A program made the position numbers and the translations under genes. 64,000 bases of DNA from positions 13,715,356 to 13,779,355 of the forward strand of contig NC_060884.1 in the NCBI RefSeq assembly GCF_014805685.1. The letters are read 5' to 3'. The notes under the pieces are model-generated. The model saw only the letters and a list, made by a program, of their open reading frames with translations, had not been told where the DNA came from and did not search any database. Source of the stretch: Silurus meridionalis. Its lineage: Eukaryota; Chordata; Actinopteri; Siluriformes; Siluridae. This document shows positions 1-12,195 of this stretch, piece after piece. Position 1 is the first letter of the stretch, and each line of letters starts with the position of its first letter.

Positions 1-797
1 CTTGTTAACAAGCCTCTGTAACAGTACGGTAAAGTGAAGGTGTATCTGGGTGTTGCGTGTGTGAATTGTTTCCTACAAAGATTATCTAGAACATTGTCAG
101 TTCATATCACATCACATTTGGCCATTTTGCAGGGGATATGAGAGGGTAATGGGAAATCATTTAAAGACCCACATCTGCTGTGTGCTGTTGATCAGAAATT
201 CCTTCTCCAAAAGACTTCAAAAACAGCCTCAACTCTGTTAGACACCTGTTAGGTTTACTAACAAAGCCTCATTTATTAGTTGATGTTGGCAACACACCTT
301 TTATCCTATTAGCCTTTAGAAGTTTATAACTGTTTTTCGTCATAGCTCAGTTCCTTTCTTGTGTGCTAATAAATCTTTTGATTATATGGCCTATAGCTGA
401 TTACAGGAGATAATTACAAGCCTTTGAAACAAACCTTGCATGTTTATGCAATTTGTCTTTTTGTAGTATCACACAGACATTATTTATTAATGCTTCCTGT
501 AAATCGCAGTCCTCCAGACAGCCAGTTTGTGAGTGTATTAACATTCATACTGTGCCTTGTACCTGATCCAGTCAGCTAAATCTCCCTAGTAAATCCCAAA
601 TGGAAACAGTTGTGCTTTGGCATGCCATAATTTCCAAAGGATAAAATGTATTTATTTTTAGCTTGAAACCTCTCCAGCAAAGTTAGTTGAACAGTTAATA
701 ACCACTTATAATTAACAGACTGCTAATCGCTCTTTCGGGTTGTTAAGAAGCGCAGGCCTTAGATTTCCAAATGTAGGACTTAGACATCCCCCGCCCA

Positions 798-856
<59 letters not shown>

Positions 857-2026
857 CCATCCTATAATAAAATGCTTGCTAAGGTTTTGTTTAGCGTTAA
901 TAAAAGCAGCATTAAGTATTGCAGAAAACCTTTATAGAGGCTGTCTGGGACATGTAAAGACATAAATGGAAGCGAAAGTCTGCATCTCCTTATAAAACTG
1001 CATGACAGTCTACCTAAAGCCAGCAGGAATTCTCTATAAAATATTGGTGATTTTATTTTAGTTTAGGTCTTTCTGCCTTGACAAGTGATATAAACATGGT
1101 GCAGTACACATGAAGACCCCCTCTAGTGGCAAAACTCTCACCTCTTTTTTTTACTCAAATTTTTTTTAACACTGATGTTTTCTCTTGCAAGTAAAGGGAA
1201 TTATGCTATAAAGGTCCTATATAGAGGTCCATATTTCTGCTGTTTATGTAAAGAGTTACAGTCAATTAGCAAATATTTTTTAAATTAGCACAGGACAAGC
1301 TGTCATTTAACTTCTCCCATGCTTTCATTCTATAATTTGCTCAACCAGCTGTGTGTCTGTGGCTTCATGGCAACATGTCAGGGTGCCGACAGGCTCAGAG
1401 ACATAATTCCTCCATTGTTCATTAAGACTTGTTGCTTTTTGATGACTAAATGATGTCAGAAGTAAACAATCACATCATCTGCACATGTTTATCATTCTTC
1501 TGTGAGGCAAGGTTGTAACAGCTTTCAGGGATCATTTTAGTGTAATCGCAAATTATTTTCTTCATTGTTTGACATGTAACATGTTTCTGTTAGTTCCATT
1601 AATACAAGTCCCATTAAATCATAAACTGTAGTGTGTATATATATATAGTGTGAGGTAATATGCCCTAAACCATTACTGTGGCTCAATGCTGACAGGAAAG
1701 CAATATTTATTTATTCACCTTAATGAATTAGCTCTTTTGGTGCAATTGTAAAGGTTTGTTTACCTCCCATTATATTAGGATTCATTAAGAAAATTTAAAC
1801 CCCAGTAGATATAAAACAGTATGAAAACCAATGAATCAATGAAGGTGTAGTCATGCTGCTTCTGGAATTTGGTCCATGTAAAGCTCTGCACTTTTTAATG
1901 AGTAGTTAAAGGTTTAAAAGCAATTCCATGTGCAAACTGCAAGCACGCGAGACTCCGTTGTAGGTGTAGTTTGCAGCCATCAAAGCAGAAAGCTGGAGCA
2001 GATCCTCTTGATCTTGTATACTCTTC
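1..2026. other. CSRP1 3' flank and probable 3'UTR
   Basis: No coding exon seen. The proximal part must be CSRP1 3'UTR on the minus strand. A tandem minus-strand AATAAATAAA lies at about 1715-1706, some 315 bases past the stop, and is a possible but unproven poly(A) signal. The rest holds AT-rich sequence and one (AC)n tract. Confidence 0.5.
799..854. repeat. (AC)n microsatellite
   Basis: About 28 uninterrupted CA units read directly from the sequence. The histidine/threonine ORF across it is an artefact. Confidence 0.98.
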
Positions 2027-2103
2027 CTACTGGGCATGGGCTAGCGCTCCAGCTCCCTGGCCAAAACCGAAACCCTTCGGCCCAAAATTCTTAGCATAGC
2101 AAC
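2027..2103 (-). CDS. csrp1: CSRP1 coding exon 5 (residues 168-192 and stop)
   Basis: Acceptor ACAG just above 2103. The exon encodes [20 protein letters not shown] then AHAQ and TAG at 2029-2027. The final four residues differ from human (VHSE) but the glycine-rich tail is fully conserved. Confidence 0.93.
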
Positions 2104-4036
2104 CTGTGGATCCAAAGCAATGTCAGAATTATACATTTTAAATCCGCAGTATAATCCTCAGGCCTGCCTACTGTAGAAGGAATACTGTGTAGTCTTGCCA
2201 GAATGGAGTTAAGGGGAATGGAGGGGGTGTGTCACCAATAAATATGACTGAGATATTTTATTTAGCATTTATTAATTTAAAACATTCAGTGGTGACAACA
2301 AACCTGATCGATAAGGGAAAGTGAGGCGGAGCTTTCAGGGGTATTATTATAATAAGATTGCCAAATTCAGAACAGCTGTGCAACTTTTCAAATTTGTGCA
2401 TAGATTAACCTGTTGAATGTTTTATTGGATGGAAAAAGGAATGCTTTTTTTGTGATATCACTTTTTCAAGTAATATAATTTACAGCAGCATACTCCAATG
2501 TCCAATTGCAGAGCTCCTGTGCCACATGTGTAAAGATTGGCAGGTCTGCAATCCATTTAAGTTCATATAATTAATTTTACACTATTATTAGACTAGACTA
2601 TGTTTTCCAGTATAAATATAAATATATACATGGATCAGTGTATATTTCTGACTGATACCAGATGCTCACCTTTGCAGTAGATTTCTCCATCTTTATCAGC
2701 CAGTGTGGTGGACTCCAGGCTCTTTCCACATTTAGCGCACCTGAAGCAACTCTTATGCCACGCCTAGAAGATAATACATAAAAGAAAAACTTCACATCAT
2801 TTGCCAGATGTTGATTCTTGCCCATTCATTGCTGGACTGTCTTTATCTTTATATCATCTTTCTGTGTTATTGAATGTGCAAACTTTATTACAGTACTTTT
2901 TATTGCACTATTAAAATAAAATAAAAAAGCACAGGAGAGGAATCACTTACGTTACCAGCTCCCACCACTTTCTCTGCTGCATAAACAGATTTGCCACAGC
3001 GAGGGCACACATCCGAGCTGCCAAACTTCTGTGCAAACTTGGAGGCATTGGGGTTGTTGGTAGGCTGATGTGGTGCTTGTCTGTGTAAGAAACAAGTATT
3101 GAAGCAAAACTGGTACAGACTATTCATAAATATATGAACTTTCACCACAAAGATTTTTGACTTACTCCACAGTTCTGATGCCTAGCCCTTCACCTGAGTC
3201 CATACTCAAGGTTCCAGCACCACCACCATAACCATAGCCTTTTGGGCCATATTTCTTGCCATAGCAGGATTTGCAGTAGATCTCATCCACGTGTACAGCT
3301 ACTGTAGTGCTGTCCAAATTTTTCCTGCACACCACTAAGTGGAAACAAAACAGAGAAGAGAGACAGCTGCTGAGTTTCCCAGTGCAACCCCTAAAGTGGA
3401 TGTTATATTCTTATAAGGTGTTTATTCTGTTTTAAAAATGCAATTTCATGCACTAATATGATTGGGTTTAGGTGGTGTAGCATGTGATGTCTGTCTCAAA
3501 GTCAAGCATTGTTTTGCCTTTTGAGTCTCCAGTTTGTGCAATTTCTGCTCTTCAAGAAAACATTTCTGAACTTCAGAAAATGACACAAAGGTTTTCTTGG
3601 TTCAAGGATGGTTTCGCACCACTTTGTTTATATCGCTGATATATTGTTTGAATATTATGGACAACACAGGCATAGTATTGAGGAGGAGCACACACTGGAG
3701 TCCCATATAAGGCATCCATCATCAGAATGACGTTCTTTTTCTGACTTCCTAATATGGGCACACTTGTTAAAGTGGAGATGTTATTCTTTTTCACATGCAG
3801 CCTAAGAATTCGAGGCATGTCATCTTTTTGCATGGATGTCTCTGTGTTTCTGTAATAAATTAGACAGTAATAAGCAGGCAGGAAGCTTTGCCTATTAAAA
3901 CTAAATTTGAGAAGCTGGTGACTTACTACAGAGAAAGCAGGACTTGTGGAAATACTTCCCCTCACACTGGACTTCCTCTGCAAAGTACACGGTCTTCTGG
4001 CAACAGCCACACCTGTTTCCCCCTCCGAGGGGCATC
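2027..4036 (-). CDS. csrp1: CSRP1, cysteine and glycine-rich protein 1 (complete coding region, 5 coding exons)
   Basis: Two-LIM-domain adaptor that binds alpha-actinin and zyxin on actin structures and shuttles to the nucleus in smooth muscle and other mesenchymal cells (family knowledge). Joining 4036-3927, 3334-3166, 3080-2951, 2763-2670 and 2103-2027 with GT/AG at each junction gives 192 residues plus a TAG stop; human CSRP1 has 193. LIM1 zinc ligands are C9, C12, H30, C33, C36, C39, C57 and C60. LIM2 ligands are C118, C121, H139, C142, C145, C148, C166 and C169. Each LIM is followed by its glycine-rich tail (YGPKGYGYG and FGPKGFGFG). The LIM2 stretch LADKDGE matches CSRP1, whereas CSRP2 has LTEKEGE, which decides the paralogue. 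The start codon is the first base pair-triplet after the splice acceptor, so at least one non-coding 5' exon lies upstream at higher coordinates. No breaks are seen. Which teleost duplicate (a or b) it is cannot be told. Confidence 0.95.
2670..2763 (-). CDS. csrp1: CSRP1 coding exon 4 (residues 137-168, core of LIM2)
   Basis: Acceptor CTAG and donor GTGAG (2669-2665). It encodes [20 protein letters not shown], then [11 protein letters not shown] and the first base of the next glycine. The LADKDGE segment is what assigns the gene to CSRP1 and not CSRP2 or CSRP3. Confidence 0.93.
2951..3080 (-). CDS. csrp1: CSRP1 coding exon 3 (residues 93-136, linker and start of LIM2)
   Basis: Acceptor CAG at 3081-3083 and donor GTAAG at 2950-2946. 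It encodes [20 protein letters not shown] and then [19 protein letters not shown], matching the [10 protein letters not shown] and VYAAEK signatures of CRP proteins. It ends in phase 0. Confidence 0.93.
3166..3334 (-). CDS. csrp1: CSRP1 coding exon 2 (residues 37-93, rest of LIM1 and glycine-rich linker)
   Basis: Acceptor TTAG at 3335-3336 and donor GTAAG at 3165-3161. It encodes [20 protein letters not shown] then [17 protein letters not shown] and the variable linker ending RTVE. Length 169 bases with phases matching both neighbours. The KKYGPK stretch is the conserved basic segment of the family, thought to act in nuclear targeting. Confidence 0.93.
3927..4036 (-). CDS. csrp1: CSRP1 coding exon 1 (residues 1-37, start of LIM1)
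   Basis: On the minus strand, acceptor TCAG is followed by G and then ATG at 4035-4033. The exon reads [12 protein letters not shown] through HKSCFLC and ends at donor GTAAGT (3926 downward) one base into codon 37. The N-terminus is one residue shorter than the human MPNWGGG form. The acceptor is preceded directly by the (GT)n microsatellite at 4084-4041. Confidence 0.93.
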
Positions 4037-4039
4037 CTG

Positions 4040-4040
<1 letters not shown>

Positions 4041-4084
<44 letters not shown>
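4041..4084. repeat. (AC)n microsatellite abutting a CSRP1 splice acceptor
   Basis: 22 AC units on the plus strand, so (GT)n on the gene strand. It ends four bases before the acceptor AG of CSRP1 coding exon 1 and occupies the polypyrimidine-tract position. Confidence 0.97.
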
Positions 4085-4088
<4 letters not shown>

Positions 4089-4511
4089 TAACAAACAAAG
4101 CAACTATACATAATAGAATATCCACAGCAAAACCACAAACAATTTGACTTCAGCCTCAGCTCAGCTACATATTTTGCAGCACATACAGTTTTGAAGTATC
4201 CCAGTAGACACATGGTATTTTTCTCTCTTCCAAAGGTGGCAGCGAGTACAAAGAAATACATATTAAAGTTAAAATATTAAGGCCAATTGAATCTATATAG
4301 GACACGAGACCTAGACATGCTGATACACTGGAAGGATGTAATATGTGAAGCATCATTGTCACTTACCTGGAGTCAGTATGGTGTTAGTGCTGTGAATGGA
4401 TGCTGTTGGGTAAGAGTTGTGAAAAGTTCACCGTTACTTATGGTAATATCAGAGAGACAGAATGGGAGAGAAAGTGGGCAGGACAACAGAAGGAGGGGAG
4501 AGCGAAAGAGT

Positions 4512-4515
<4 letters not shown>

Positions 4516-4579
<64 letters not shown>
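4516..4579. repeat. (GA)n microsatellite
   Basis: About 30 GA units with one AAAG interruption, in the presumed first intron or upstream region of CSRP1. Confidence 0.96.
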
Positions 4580-5271
4580 GAGGCAACTCCCTGGAATGAC
4601 GCAAATTTCTTTCATTCCAGTCTTCATCTGGTTCCTTTCACCGTTATGTTTTTTTTAGCACAGTTATACTGCCTTACTAACCTGGCTTTGTATACACAGC
4701 CTGGAGCTACTTCCTTAATCCCCAAACATCAGTTATTTCAAGATTATTTCGAAAGGGACAAATAAGCAACCATTAGATATTACCACAATTATGTATAATG
4801 AATGCCTAATGAGCAGGAGAAGTTTTGTGTCAGAATGATCTGGCATTACCGGATAACATATTAGGATTTTGTTTGACCAGAGGACGTCCTGCTGTGTTAG
4901 TGTAAACAGTGCTAGAGGTTTGCCTGTATTTCCATACAAGGTGTTTGTTATGTGAAACCGACTCAACATGAATCCATCACACACTCATCCACTTACTCAC
5001 TCTTTCCACAGGACACCACACTGATACGCTTATCTGCTCTATTCACACGGGAGATAACCATTTCGGGATAATTGTGTTGCTACTATATTTTCCTACCTGA
5101 CATATTCAGGCATTTAAAGAGCGCAAGCTTCATGCAGTCGGTGTGACATTGTGAGTGAAGCTGTTTTATTATAGTTAAAGGTATTTCAGCACTCAGTTGG
5201 TTTCCTGAAAGTTAGCATTCTTAATAATGTAAAAACTACATCCAGGAAATTGTTTTTTGATGTTTGTATTT

Positions 5272-5372
<101 letters not shown>

Positions 5373-5548
5373 TGGCAGTTTGGCATCTACCAGAAGTGTA
5401 AAATGTAGCAATCGTGCTATTAATTATGTAGCATATTTACAGCATGTGATATATATATATATGTAAGCATATGTACAGTGAATAAATATAAGGGCTATAG
5501 CATTTTAGGCTATATCATTTTAGAAGTAAATCTATAGGCTAAATATTT

Positions 5549-5603
5549 TAAATATATGAATAAATATATGAATAAATATATGAATAAATATATGAATAAA
5601 TAT
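5549..5603. repeat. 12-bp tandem repeat (AAATATATGAAT)n
   Basis: About 4.5 near-perfect copies of an AT-rich 12-mer, continuing imperfectly to about 5610. Confidence 0.85.
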
Positions 5604-5786
5604 AAAGGCTATGGCATTTCAGAAGTAAATCTTGTAGGGACTCTGTCACTGGAAATAATGAGGCTCTTTGTATGAAGTTTTCTTTCCAGAGAGAGAAACA
5701 TTTAGTCAGAACATTTAGTTCACAGGATAAAACTGATTTATGCTCTGGTGACAATTGCAACAATTCGATGCAGACATATCTAATTT

Positions 5787-5840
<54 letters not shown>
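5787..5840. repeat. (GA)n microsatellite
   Basis: Purine-only GA tract with a few A interruptions. Confidence 0.95.
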
Positions 5841-5843
<3 letters not shown>

Positions 5844-6219
5844 GAAGGGGGGACTTTTGACTCATTAACAAACAGATAGCTGTTAATAAAAGTTATTTTT
5901 CTCATGGACATCAGTACTACGTCCAAACAAGGACTGTATGCATTTATTTCTAGTATGTGGCCATGTGGTCTAAATAGCTTAGTAAATGTTTACACACAAG
6001 CATATCTGAACAGAATATGCCATGACATATTTAGCAAACGTGATATTAACATGCAAATGTTGTGGTTTAATTCTGGAAAAGAGCCAAAAATTATTTTTAA
6101 ACCAGAAATATACATTGGGTCATCATTCAGTGAAACTGGAACAAAATCTTAAATAGATATAAAATGCTTTTAAAATTAAAAGTATAGCACTGCTCAAAAT
6201 ATCTTCGTATGTTAAAGCA

Positions 6220-6940
6220 TTTAGATTTTCCTCCACTGGAAGAAAGAGGCCCTGCACAAACCCTGAAAAACAACCCCATTTCATGATCTCTCCTCCAGTA
6301 AACTTTACAGTAGGCAGTCAGCACAGCACAATTCAGTCAGGCAGGTAACATTCTCATGTCAAGTGTGATTCATCAATCCAGACAACACTGTATCAGTACA
6401 GTGGTGGCATGCTTTGCACCACTCCATCTGATGCTTGGCATTGTACTTGGTGATGGGAGGCTTCCATGCAGCTGCTCCACCAGGGAAATCCATTTCATGA
6501 AGCTGGTGAAATGAATGCCAATGAAAGTCTGGAACTCTTCAGCTATCGAATCAGCAGAGTATTGGCGACTTTTACGCAGCATGTGCATAAGCACTCGATG
6601 ATCTCACTCTGTGACTGATTTTCAGCTTAATGGCTAAATCTGTTATTCCCAAACCCTTTCTTTTCAATAATACCGCTTTGGAATTTAATATCTAAAAGAA
6701 ATGAAATTTTACAAATAGATTTAACGCAGAGGTGGCATCCTATCACAGTACTATGCTTTAATTCACTGAGCTTTTTGGAACCACCCATTTCTTTTTACTG
6801 TTTTTACAAATGTTTGCCAATGCAGACTGCAATGCTTGGTGCTTGAATTAAAACAGCTGTGGCAAAAGGTCTGATTGAAACGTGAATTTAATAATTAAGA
6901 GGTGTTTTCTAGAACGGTTGTTCATTTAGTACATTTCAAA
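6220..6940 (-). mobile_element. Degenerate Tc1-like DNA transposon relic
   Basis: Read on the minus strand, the sequence matches a Tc1-like transposase family common in fish. The 3' part (about 6780) encodes a start like MGGSKKLSEL, the middle has fragments such as SRQYS and FQTF, and the low-coordinate end has a GGEIMKWG-like remnant. Stops and frameshifts break the frame throughout and terminal repeats are not clear. Assignment is from recognised sequence pattern; an alignment was not possible. Confidence 0.6.
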
Positions 6941-8063
6941 ATATATCTTACACCTTCGTTCAGGTCACCTGATTAAGCCCAGTCCCAGTGGCATTCCAGC
7001 TCCGTAACTTCTCTCCATTCTTCAGATTGAACCACTATGTCTGCTGCCTCTGATTTGGAACTAGTTGCTCTCCTCCTTCTTAGCCCAGTAGTGCCCAGAC
7101 ACTTTGAGACCATGCTGAGAAATTGGGCTTTAAAACCCCCAGCAGCTTGTATTGATTGGCAGGCACCTCAACCTACAGGTTTTCCTGTGTCAGTCCATGA
7201 CCAGCTCTGAAATATTTCCTTCCTTCCTCATCTGTTCCTCCAAGATCTCTACTCCCAAGGCACAGTGAGCTCAAGCAGGATGTTCTGAGACCAAATCTTT
7301 TGACAGCTCTCAATTAGCCCTAAAGATGTGTACAGGTACCACTGGTAAAATATGTGTCCTACAAACTATAGTTACTGGCCCTTCCCTGGCACGTCACTCT
7401 TTTAATTTATTTATTTTTGATAGTAGGGATCTGCTCTCCAGCCATATTTGTTGGCCAAATCGAGCTGCAGCAAGGTCATGTCTCCACTGTCCTTTCTTGC
7501 TTCCATGATATGTTGGGTATAAACAAGCCATGAATCCTGGACTCATGTCTCCCTTTCTGCACTGATGTTTTGATGTGGCTTTTAATCAGCAAAATATAGT
7601 GATGAAAATTATAATGTATTTAAACTATGTATAGAAGAAAATGTAACAGTTTAACCATGTGAAGAATTTTATCAGGTACCACCATACATGTTAAATCTGA
7701 CACATTTTGGGAAATAAGATCTACTTTACAGAATGGTTTATGGCAACAAATTGGTTTCTCAATGTCACTGCTGTGTGCTTAACAAAGTAAAAAACATAGT
7801 TGCCATTATTCACAGCTGTAAGGGGTGAATGAGATAATATGCAGTGGCTATATTATGTGAATATATGCCAAGTTATAATAGAAAAAAAACTACTTAATAT
7901 ACAGTAAAATGTCATGTTTGCACATTTGTGATATTTTATTTATGTTTCTTTAGGCAGCTCTGTGTATACCTTATCTACATTGTGCACTTGATATATGCTG
8001 GATATCTGATCCCTCAAATCGAAGAGAGACAGAGGGTCTGAAATTCATACCCAATTTTAAGAC

Positions 8064-8065
<2 letters not shown>

Positions 8066-8156
<91 letters not shown>
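8066..8156. repeat. Compound (GT)n(GA)n microsatellite
   Basis: About 32 GT units run directly into about 14 GA units. Confidence 0.97.
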
Positions 8157-8879
8157 CTATTTCTAGTGCCCAATGGTGAACACATTGTTTTGGTTGCAGC
8201 TGTACATCAACATGCACAACAGTGACCGGTGTGCTGACTCGGTGTAAGAGGAGGGAACTTGGGTTAGTTTCTGCTTTATGGAAATGCATGATTATTGGAT
8301 TGCATTTAAAAGAACACAATAGTTTTGGCAGGATAACAGACATTATAATGCTGTAAGTAAATTAATTTGTCTTGAGTGGAATTTGTTTCTTAATATAATA
8401 ACCAAACTCTATTATACCTCGATTTCATGTGTATTTCATGACACTTCTTTCCTGTCTATCTCTATAAGCCTGCTGATCTGATAGCATTATACATTTACAT
8501 TTACATTTGTGGCATTTAGCTGATAGCATTATAATTATGAATTATTGGTCACCTGAATGCTTTTAGTTCTGATATATTGCAGTCGCTTAGCTGTCAGACA
8601 ATCAGTACGAGTTTTTCGGTTTTAGATTTAATTTACTGTACTGCTGTGTGTTTGAACTAATGGACAGAAAATGTTTCAGGCTTTTCAGTAATCTGCAATA
8701 AATCAAATCAATGGGGTGCAGGAAATGCGACTCAGATCTTCCTTTCAATTACCAATGACATCTTTTGCGATAATTTATTAAACTTCATAGAACTGACTTC
8801 TTATGAGCTACGGATTGCAAAGCCTATGTGAACACTAGTCAGTCAGATTTCAGCCTTATTTGCACGAGTTTCTATTCAG

Positions 8880-9165
8880 TACTACATTGCCCAGAATGCC
8901 TAAGCTGTAACTCCGCCCACTAATTGGACGGCAGGAGACACTGAGGCATTTACGTCATTCGCAATTCAATATAGGAAATGTAGTTGTTTTCTCCGAAACT
9001 CAATGTACACTAGTTTTTTAAACCGTTTTCTTTAGGTCATCATTACCCTTTATATATTTTTTCAAAGAAAGCTATTTAAATTAAGTTGGGACAAAATGGG
9101 AAATTTACTTCTATAACCATAAAAAGTGGTCACTGATAAACTCTATACCGGAAGTGGAAAGTGAA
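8880..9165. promoter_or_regulatory. Promoter-like cluster of ZNF143/THAP11, GC, CCAAT, CRE and ETS motifs
   Basis: In an otherwise AT-rich region the sequence holds ACTACATTGCCCAGAATGC at about 8881 (close to the ZNF143/THAP11 site), CCGCCC and an inverted CCAAT box (ATTGG) at about 8915-8930, TTACGTCATT (CRE/ATF-like) at about 8951, an inverted partial ACTACA element at about 8980, and ACCGGAAGTG (ETS) at about 9148. Local CpG density is raised. No coding exon is visible nearby, so it may be the CSRP1 promoter, a promoter for the upstream exon of the 24091 transcript, or part of an old repeat. Transcription direction cannot be read. Confidence 0.4.
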
Positions 9166-9610
9166 ACCGGATATCCATATGAATAATCTCTTATATAATC
9201 TAAAGAACAAATAAATTGTGAAATTTTCGGGAAACAGAAAAATGCTGCTGTAATTTGGCCGAACGATTCTTTTACACTTGCAAATGCGTAATACTAATAT
9301 ACCTTATTATATCCTAATATAATTTAATTTCTGTTATATTGCGTAATAGTAAGTACTGATATCTTAATATTGCTGATAAAAAATTGCCTCTGACCAAATA
9401 AATATATATATAAAAAAAACCCATAAATGTGTTTTATATTTTACATACAGAATATACTTTTTATATTCCCTACAGCTGCTGTGAAGGTAATGGCGTGTTG
9501 TCGTTTTATAAAATGGCCAGGAGGAGGCGCAACTTTTCACTGATGAGATGTTCTGCCTTCAGAAAGACACACCCTTTTTCAAATCTTTCTGTGATCTTTC
9601 ATTCCCAATA

Positions 9611-9611
9611 A

Positions 9612-9659
<48 letters not shown>
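9611..9659. repeat. (CT)n microsatellite
   Basis: About 23 CT units with one CCC interruption. Confidence 0.96.
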
Positions 9660-9662
<3 letters not shown>

Positions 9663-10039
9663 AAATACACAGGATGTGAAATAACATTAATTATTATATA
9701 ATTTTAATATATAACTATATTATTAATCATATGATTATGGGCTCCACTTTATTTCCTGTACCCAAACAGAATATTGCCTCTAGATGAGGCCACAGAACAT
9801 CAATCATTTAAGATTTTCTTTTGTCCTATAGGTCAGCTATAGTTTACATACACTCACATATGGCATTGCTTGAAAACCTGTCAGAGTGAATTTGTAGAGA
9901 TAAAAAAAGTCTATTCAACTACATTAAGATCAGGTTCAGAAAAACAATGGTGAAAGCATGTTGATATTTGTTACCCTCGGTCCATTTATTTATCTTTATA
10001 TCAGTATGGAAGTGCGCAGCATGGTTGTGCAGGATGTAT

Positions 10040-10335
10040 TGTTCCTGTCTGACTGCTACGTGGTTCACAGATTCATCCTATTCTTGGATTGTTGTCTGGG
10101 TGGTGATTCACATGTCCTCATGTCAGTGTTAGTTTCCTTTAGGTTCTCGGGTTTCCTCTGATCTCTCAAAAACATACAGATAGATTGGCTACACCAAAAT
10201 CCTTGAGGTGTGAATGTGTGTGCATGGTGCAAGGCAGTGGACTGGTGTCTCATTCGGGGTGTATTCTTGGGACTGACTGCAGAGTCACTATGGCCCTGAC
10301 CCTGAAAATAAATCAGTGGTAGTTTTATCACATTC
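10040..10335 (+). repeat. SINE-like dispersed repeat, degenerate
   Basis: Contains the landmark order of a repeat common in catfish and other fishes: TTTCCTTTAGGTTCTCGG, a CAAAAACATACAGATAGATT block, GTGTGAATGTGTGTGCATGG, GGCAGTGGACTGGTGTC and GGGGTGTATTC. Related partial copies lie elsewhere in the window. Possibly the catfish Mermaid family; the name is recalled and untested. Confidence 0.55.
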
Positions 10336-11249
10336 ATTATGTTTTAACCATAAATGGATTTAAAATATTTAAAGTGGTTTGCTAGAGTGTACAGAGATTT
10401 GTACAATGTGCACAGTAATGAAATGCTCTAAATATTTTTTCTCAACTTAGTGAAGTGGGTGGTAGGCAGACAGTGATTAAAAAAAAGAGAAAGAGAGAAT
10501 GTGCTGTAGTAGTTTTAATCTCTGAGGATCCACTTAACCTGTAATCATTTACACACTTCAGTTCGAGAGAGACAGAAGTAGGTGTTAATAAGTATCGCAA
10601 TGACTGTAATTAATAGTTACAATGCTAAATTTACTCTTAAACCTTGTAAATGTGCAGTAAGCATGGACACCCAGAGAGGAAAACCTTAGTATGCGTTTGT
10701 CATGCATTTCTTCTTTCTTCCAATGGAAATTTAGCTTGTGATTTTTATGTGAGATGCTTCTTTTAATTATTGTCATTTTTGCTGATTCAAGTTGACCTTG
10801 TAATCTGGATTCTCCTTGACTTTTACAGCACAATGTAATGTAATGGACCGCAGACTGAACACGCCTCAGCTTCAGGCCCAGGTAAAAATATCCCTCTGAG
10901 TTGGAGGCCAGCCAATGAGTCCATTTCCCGACTAAGAAAATCAGTATTTCAATGCAGGCAGCGGTGTCGGCACAGTAGGAGCATTTTTAAAGAGGCCAGT
11001 TGCTTTTCTTCAGACACAGAGAAGGATGTAGAAGATTTTTCTCTTTAACGATTGCAGCCTGCACACTGATAATGTTGAACTATGATTTTTAATGCGGTGA
11101 GGACTGAACACTAACGAGACACATCATCTTTTAGTTCAGCAGATCAATTGGTCTTATCGTGGCTCCACTGGCTGCTGAAGTCAGGAACCTTTGATTCCTT
11201 TGCATGTGTCAGCATTTTACGTGGCATTGTAGCTGCTCCTCCCTTCTCA

Positions 11250-11315
11250 GTGAGTATATAATGACTCATACTAAAAGCAGATCAGTCACAGTTATTGCTT
11301 TTTGTGTTCAAGTAA
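11250..11315 (+). promoter_or_regulatory. Possible TATA promoter with AP-1-like site
   Basis: GAGTATATAATGACTCAT gives a consensus TATATAA directly beside TGACTCA. About 30 bases on is an initiator-like TCAGTC, followed by a possible 5' splice site (TTCAAGTAAAC). This could begin the unlocated upstream exon of the 24091 transcript. Chance occurrence in AT-rich DNA is quite possible. Confidence 0.2.
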
Positions 11316-12004
11316 ACCCTGTGATAATATATACAGTCTTTCTGTCTGTTTAAATAGTCGCAATCTTCTTTGAAAACTTAAAGAACTGCTTAAAACGAAT
11401 TCAATACCTTCAACTTTTGGGATGTTCTGCTTATTCTCATCTTTCTGTTCTATCCATGTTCATCTGTTTTATTTCTGTGCAGTTGACTCGTGCATGAAGT
11501 AGAAATTAGTACGGGTTAATCCTCTTGCAATTATTACACAATTGCTTCATCATAATTATTTGAGCTGAACATAAATAATCATAAGGTTAAGAACTTGATA
11601 TAATATGATGTTAATGCATTATTTCTTAAATTGTTCTCTCTTTTAGTAACTCTAAACAATGAATTAATTATCATTTGGTTTTGTTGACATAGTTAAATGG
11701 AGTAAATATGATAGTATATGACATAAATACAAGTTTATGTTGCCAGTGATTTACAAAATAATAGATAATGATTATGCTTTGTTTTTGTTTTCTTTTCAGT
11801 AAGGTTTTTTTTTTTTATTATTTGTGTCATCTCTCATTTTTGCACTTTTTACAGACTGTTACTTTCTTGTTCAATGTTCCTAATTAGCTTTTCATTTTCA
11901 AGGTATATGTGCCACATTACACTAATATAATGGCTTCTACTAGGACTGTTATAATGTCAACACAAGTGGCAAATTCTTTCATTCGTATACAGTAACAGTT
12001 TTAT

Positions 12005-12195
12005 CGTGGTCGTGGTACAGTGTGCATGTGTGCGGGAATACACCCTGGATAGTTTATTGCTGCACACAAATTCACACACTCATTCATACCTAGGAGTGAT
12101 TTACCGTATCAAGTCTACCTACCTGCATGTTTTTGGGAGGTGGAATGAAACCAGAGAACCAAGGAATCCTGCATGCAACACTCCACATAAATCTT
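12005..12195 (-). repeat. SINE-like dispersed repeat, degenerate, minus orientation
   Basis: Reverse-orientation landmarks GGAATACACCCTGGATAG, ACACACTCATTCATACCTAG, CATGTTTTTGGGAGGTGG and AAACCAGAGAACC match the inverted order of the repeat at 10040-10335. Confidence 0.6.

Noticed and set aside
740..937. 65-codon ORF with poly-His/Thr
   Set aside because: It is translation of a (CA)n microsatellite; similar ORFs in other CA, GA, GATA and TA tracts (for example 3573-4261, 4287-4658, 29571-29873, 61939-62276) were left out for the same reason.
10844..10882. Short ATG-started stretch (MDRRLNTPQLQAQ) ending at a CAG/GTAAAA donor, as a first coding exon for the 24091 exon
   Set aside because: It ends in phase 0, which does not keep the 24091 frame, and 13 codons with one donor match is not enough evidence.
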